64,000 nt of DNA from Kappaphycus alvarezii (lineage: Eukaryota; Rhodophyta; Florideophyceae; Gigartinales; Solieriaceae): the NCBI GenBank assembly GCA_002205965.3, contig NADL03000109.1:186001-250000 (forward strand), in the 5' to 3' direction. The translations under genes and the position numbers were made by a program. This document shows, in pieces, positions 58,421-64,000 of this stretch (positions are counted from its first letter, which is position 1; every line of letters begins with the position of its first letter). The notes beneath the pieces are model-generated. The model saw only the letters and a list, made by a program, of their open reading frames with translations. It searched no databases and had not been told where the DNA came from.

Positions 58421-61400
58421 TGGTTGTTCTTGAGAAATACGTAAACGGACGGATAATGTTCAGATATGTTTGCGACAAGTCTCCGATAGCTACCATTCCA
58501 TACCTTCCTATAGAGTAATGATATATGACTTCCACAAACTCTGGACCTGCTTCCGTGAACCTTCCGTTTTGGAATGAAATAGAACTCTTGATTATAGTCG
58601 GAAATTCCGAGGTAGCAATGGTCCGTTCAACGTACGAAAACATAGGCATACATAATTAAAGAAATGGATGATTACGTGGAGTTCGTAGTAGTCACGCGTA
58701 ATCGAGATGATCCATTCCCAGGCCCTTTTTCCTCCCATAGGAATCATTCTATAGTTAAAGATGAGTATGCCCCGTGGTTGCGCATAGTCCTGTGTGAGAA
58801 GGAATTCTTCAGGCCTCTGATGGTAAGGGACCAGACGACGTGCATGGATGGCCCTCCTTGATCTCTTCCCTGAGCTTGAACAGAGCTTATAATGCGGGTG
58901 TCTTTCCTCCGTGACGATGCAAGGTTCGAGTACTTTGTTTGGAAGCCGGCCACTTCACAGCCTGTTGCATTGCTTTTCCATGTACTACAAGTACTTTAGA
59001 GCCGACTGAAAAGGTTTGGACTGGAGGCTCTTCATCCTATTTTTGTCTGTGTTACGCGCGGTGTGATCTCCAGCCTTCGGTGGCCAGTAGTTCGACTTCT
59101 CTACTCTCTTCGTTGATGTTATTTGTTTCCATGTCTCTCTGTAAATTCTAGGAGCCCTTCCGTACATTAGCTCGAATGGTGACCGTCCACTTCTTCCTCT
59201 TCTTCGACGATAGCCGTATAACACTTTTGGTAAGGCATCTTCCCACTGGATTTCATTCTCCGACATAGTTTTTATATTGCTCGTTTGATGGTTCCAACCA
59301 TCCTCTCCGCTTTGTTTGACATAGGAGCGTATGCGAGAACTGTCACCTGAATCCTTTTCTCTTCCAAAAAACGAAGCAGTGAAGTTGCAGTAAAACAAAG
59401 GGCGTTATGAGATGATCCTTTTTGGAAGACCAAACGGTTCAATTATTTCTTTTTCGATGAATCTCAGGACACCTCAGCATTGGCCTCCTCAACTGCAACT
59501 GCTATTGGCCATCCAGTAAGATGATACACTCTATAAGTACATATTTGTTTTCGGAGGTTTCCTTGAATGGGCTAGCCAAGTCAATTGAAAGGTTTCAAAA
59601 GACCGGAAACTGGAAAGCTTAGAGTTGTCTTATAATTTCGTATCGGCGTGAATGTTTTACAGTTGTCGCAGCTTTTCAAGAAATTATAGACATTCTTGTG
59701 GTACTGGGCTACCAGAATCTCTCCGTAATGAAGTGTTGGTTGTTTTGAGGTTCCAATAAGCTAATCCATCATGAAAATTCCTCAATATCTTCTTTCTTTC
59801 AAAGTGGCCACCAGGCGAGAGGCGGCTTTAGTGTGTCGAAGAGTTTCTCATTCCACAATGTAAAATCCTTTTGATTCCTGCATACACAACTCCTGTGTTC
59901 AAGAGCAACCTTTTTCATTTCTAGTCCATCAAGGAATTTAATCAGTCCGTTTATTTTAGCTTTGTATTCGTTATATTATATGCACCTCGGCAACTCCGAC
60001 GACGTCCTCGGAAGCCTTTTCACTTGGACTCATTGGATCCCTCAAGCGGGATAGCTAATCGGAAGGCTGATTATTGTATCCAGGTCTATACAGAATTTCA
60101 AGCCGATATTCTGCGAAAATTTCGAGCCATCGAGCTAACCGGTAATGTACATTTTCTGTTGAAATGCCGTCTTAAGTGCCTGGTGATCAGTGATCAACAC
60201 AAATTTTTCGAGTGATAAAAAGTACACGCGAAAATTTTTCAGTACGAATACGACAGCTTGTGCTTCTTTCTCGCAGATTGAGCCTTAATATATCTTTTCC
60301 GTACCATTCAAAGTACAGATTAGAAATGAACGGAGTTTAGTCTTCGTTATCATCATTTTGGGTCAAAATGTCGCCCAGAGATCTTTCTGAGGTATCTTTT
60401 CCCACAACAAATGGTATCTTGAAATTTGGATACATGAGCACTGTGGGGACACATGGCTTATCTTTAAGCTCTTCAAACGCAGTTTCCATTTCCTTGTTTC
60501 AGTAAAATTTTCCGTTCTTCATAGTGCTGGCATGTAACGGTGCTGCTGTTTTGGCTAAATCTTTGATAAATCTCCTGTAATATAAGGGCAGTCCTAAGAA
60601 GCTTCGAACCTCCGTTTTTGAGGCGGGCCTTGGTGCCAACTTTTTTTTTCGTTTTCTCTGGAACCACTTTAATTACCTCTCGATCGACGATATGATCGAG
60701 ATATTGGATAGAAGTTTTCGCAAAGAAGTATTTACTCGTCTTAAGTTTCAGGTTGTATGTATATGTCCTCTCCACTACTGTCTTGGCATGCGATATGTGC
60801 TGAATCCAAGGTTTTTGAGGACATTACCACACCATCTACATAGACTCTTGAAAATGAAAGTCCTTTCAGAATCTCGTTCTTCATTCTTTTGAATGTAGCT
60901 AGTGCATTCATGAGACCAAATAGCATCACTTCGAACATGAAGTATCGGCTTTGCTGATAAAATTTGTTTTCTCCTTATAATTTCCATCCAACGAAATCTT
61001 TCAATAGCCAGTTGTAAAGGTCAATTGAGGTGTAGTATCTCCCATCCTTCACGTCTTCGAGGATTTCCTCCATGTTCGCAATCGGAAAACGATCGGGTAT
61101 TATTCTCTGGTTCAGTTGTCGGTAATCGACGCAAAAGCGAAGTTTTCCATCTTCCTTAGGTGATACCACAATTGAAATGACTATGGGGATGAAACTGGCC
61201 GAATAATGTCATTTTCCTGCATACTTGTAACATTTCTGAGATAAATTGGTCATATTTTGGCGTTGACGTCTAGGCCTGCGGCAAATTGGTTGAGTATCGG
61301 TAAGTTCAAATGATTGAGTGACGGTACACTTGCTTGTCTTAGATCGAAACGTCCATGCAATTACTTCGGAAGATGTTAACATGTCGGATATTTTCATTGA

Positions 61401-63639
61401 GGCAGGGGCTGGAAGGTGCTGTATATTTTCTTGAATTTCTCAATTTGGTGCTGGTCTCTTCTTGATCCTCACGCTCCGAATTTTGAAGGACCTCTTCCGG
61501 CGTACTCACATCTTCAGATATGGAATTCGACAAGTACTGTTTTCCTTGCGATTGTAATCTTCTTTCGTGCTCTGAATTCCGTCCTTTGATTCGATATTGT
61601 TGCAAAAAGAATCACATTCAGGTCTCAAACCTACCCCAGAATTCCATTCTTCACCTTTCAAACCCAGAAATCATAATCGTCCCATACCAAGTTCAGTATC
61701 CTTCGAGCGTACCCTTTTTCACTTCCAAAAGTGTTAACTGCTTCGAAATCTTTGCTGTCATAGTTAGAAGAGAAATGTTCTCCATCAGTTTCTCTTAAAT
61801 CTTCCAGAGGTGTGCTTTTGTCGAAATCCAGAGGAATCTTCACGGTTCTGCCGTCAACATCAACTGAAAGATTTGGTTGCCCAAATAAATGAATGTTCCG
61901 AGTCTTTCCATGGTAGGGCAGCCAATGATTGCACCAAAAGGGAGATCAGGCATGAAATTAAGTCTAAATCAACTTTAAAGTCCCCAAAGGACACAGAAAT
62001 CTTGTCGACAGTGCCCATGCATCTCGGTACCGTTCCATCCGCCAGTTATTCTTCGAGTAGTTGGAATAATTTAAAAATACATGTCACCAAAGTTTCTGAA
62101 ATAGGTTTGGAACAGCGCCCCGAATCGAAAAGAGCTTGGGTTTCATTCCCAATACTTTGACTGGTACTAGTTTAAGACGTCTTGGTGCTGTCGAGGCCGA
62201 TTGAAGAAACAGTTTCTTACCCTTAGCGGACTTATTAGACCTGATAATTTTTTTGAGTTCTTTTCTCGCATCCTCTGCGTCGCCCCTCAAAAGTTGACCA
62301 AACGTTATCCCAGTTGGGGCTGATGCAAGCTCAGCCACCAAATTGTACTTCTTCACATATTCTAGTACGTCCTTCGGGATACCTTAAATTTCTTACTCTT
62401 TTTCGTCTTCTTGGCCGAAGTGTTTCCCACTCCTGGAACAACTTGATCAGGCCTCTTGGTTCGAGGAGGTACAGGTGCTGGGATATGCTCCAGCATTCCA
62501 TAATCTAGCCTAGGTTTTTTCGATAAAATGTTCCCTTCCCCATCCCTTTTTGTCACATTGACTTGACTGATTTCTTCAGCGATGGATACATTACCGGCAT
62601 TCAACTTTGATCCTTTCTGTTTTGTAAGATTTTCATCTCTGGTCCTGACTCGCTCCTCGTCCGATAAATTTGCTCTTCTGTTGTCTTTAGACCAGCAGTT
62701 ACTTTCATGATGCCCATATCGACCGCACTTTCCACAACGAGTGTTTTTATGTGGATTATCAGGACACCTATTTGCAAAGTGTCCAGGCTTGTGACAGTAG
62801 GAACAGACTTCTGCGGCCTTGGGGCCCCAGACTGGTTCTTCTTAATGGTAAGAGTAAGGCTTTCCAACTGCGAGGTTATCATGTCAAGTCGATTATCGAA
62901 TCGGGTTTCCAACCTTTCTTCCAAGTTTTTGACATCGCTGACTGATTCCAATGCTGCTGCGCTAGTTTTTGATAATTCTTTTCAGGATGTACGATAGACA
63001 TGATGTACGGGTTTCCCGGTATCACTTAGTGACTGAAACGTCTCCGAATTTTTGACAAATTCTACTATGGTACCCTTCAGTTCATTAAAAGTGTGAGGGC
63101 CCTTGATGAGGAGGAAATCGGAGAGCCGCTTATCCCCATCGCCGCCTTACGCAGCATTCCGTACTTGGCTTGGGCGTTGAACCCAGCCTTTTCATAGAGA
63201 TCACACAAGTATACCAATGAGCTTAACAAATCGTCGAAGTTGAGCCGGGCCTCTATGGCGGTACGAATCATCTCATCTGGTTCTACCTCTTAGCATATTC
63301 TTTCACAAGCCACTCACATACCTCACCGAAGTTACGCCCATTCCCGTTAAGAGACCACCCGTTGATAAACTTGGCCTTATATTTGTGCTTTGCGTCACCA
63401 TGAAGATAGGCGAAGATACTTTCGGCCTTCTCTTCATCGCTCTTCTCACGCATCACAACGTTGACATATGTATAGAGAAACTTCAACGTTCTTCTTGCCC
63501 CCTGTGAACGTTATACGAGCAGCGTTGAGATCCATGATTACAGAAAAGAAATCCCCTCGAATGTTCCCTACTGCTCAACTAGAATAAATCGGGTGCAACC
63601 TCCACAGAGTACGAAATGGTAGGGATAAATCGTCGGAGA

Positions 63640-64000
63640 AGAGATATTAAGAACAAAGTACCCTAAGAAGAGGTGTTGCAAGCGACAAAAGTGCTACCGT
63701 GGTATAGTTGAACGAACAAAATGGAGTGGATAAGGAAGACAGTTGCGAGGGCTACAAGCAAGTATAGAAGGGGCACGGTCTATCACTAATGCTCTGTGAC
63801 TAGCATAGGAAAACGTTTTCTTGGGTCTGAAGTTGTCTCCCAACTTCCTACTGCTCGGGACTTCACTTGAAGTTGTGTGCCAACTTGCTTGACCTCCACA
63901 AGAGGAAGAAGGTTACTCAGCCAATATAGACTTTTCGGCTAACCTAAAGTCTCAAACAAACATAGACATAACCATATATCACATTCAAGGGAATCTTGTG
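63640..64000 (-). repeat. G1 5' LTR, cut by window edge
   Basis: Same-orientation partner of 56290-56660. The gag start codon at 63533 follows it on the minus strand. Confidence 0.6.

Larger units (their letters stand above)
56290..64000 (-). mobile_element. Ty3/gypsy fossil G1, extends past the window
   Basis: A minus-strand element with 5' LTR at the right edge (63640 to beyond 64000) and 3' LTR at 56290-56660. Gag starts at 63533 (MDLNAARITFTGGKKN). A helical gag region is at 63077-63486, and two zinc knuckles lie at 62690-62800 (CSYCHKPGHFANRC and CGKCGRYGHHESNC). Protease remnants are at 61340-62360. Reverse transcriptase is at 60470-61170 (GKLRFCVDYRQLNQRIIPD). RNase H is near 60200 (LITDHQALK). 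Integrase is at 58985-59700 (CDNCKTFTPIRNYK, and WEDALPKVLYGYRR). Extra frames lie between integrase and the 3' LTR. Broken, with well over ten breaks. LTR divergence is large, so it is old. Confidence 0.75.

Noticed and set aside
1-64000. tRNA, rRNA, CRISPR or prophage content
   Set aside because: No B-box-like tRNA core with a matching cloverleaf, no rRNA signature and no spaced short repeats were seen. All features point to a eukaryotic nuclear repeat region.

Overview
This is a repeat-dominated stretch of a eukaryotic nuclear genome. Almost every recognisable coding segment belongs to a retroelement. I see LTR retrotransposons of the Ty3/gypsy type (several lineages, some with a chromodomain-like tail) and the Ty1/copia type. 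I also see many pieces of a LINE group that has no apurinic-type endonuclease and instead ends in a zinc-ribbon plus restriction-like endonuclease. There are no rRNA genes, no CRISPR array, no operons, and no tRNA that I could recognise. The mix of element lineages would suit an alga (a red alga is my first guess) or another protist such as an oomycete. This is inference from element style only and is weak.

Layout. 1-6.5 kb: unknown repeats (called Rep-1 and Rep-2 here), a short CTT-tailed repeat in two copies, and decayed LINE pieces. 6.5-11.3 kb: two or three copia fossils on the minus strand, with an orphan reading frame between them. 11.5-15.0 kb: a gypsy scrap, a LINE endonuclease scrap and a copia gag/protease fossil joined to a gypsy reverse transcriptase scrap. 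15.2-17.25 kb: a LINE (L2) that runs straight into Rep-1. 17.3-23.5 kb: a chromodomain gypsy fossil (G2). 24.2-28.5 kb: an isolated gag-like fossil (minus) and a gypsy integrase fossil (plus). 30.1-40.5 kb: a nested block in which a Rep-1 copy is split by a two-LTR gypsy element (G3, 32.0-37.4 kb) and by a young LINE (L1a, 37.4-39.3 kb) with a 10-bp target duplication. 40.5-40.9 kb: the best candidate for a non-transposon gene, a small protein with a signal peptide. 41.2-47.0 kb: a LINE (L3) split by a two-LTR copia element (F), with a 106-bp direct repeat on both sides of the insertion. 47.8-49.7 kb: gypsy remnants. 51.8-53.9 kb: a copia remnant interrupted by a second young LINE tail (L1b). 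56.3-64 kb: a large gypsy fossil (G1) that runs off the right edge.

The window acts as a transposon sink: layers of insertion can be ordered by nesting and by copy divergence. The youngest activity is LINE L1, whose two 3' ends differ at about 3 of roughly 340 positions. Copia F (LTRs about 98% alike) is intermediate and gypsy G3 (LTRs about 91% alike) is older. Percentages are my own by-eye alignments. The most unusual structures are the 106-bp duplication around copia F, the dispersed Rep-2 mini-element (one copy is 44 bp between 13-bp direct repeats), and Rep-1, a repeat of at least 1.5 kb with no recognisable coding function that abuts both a LINE and a possible gene.
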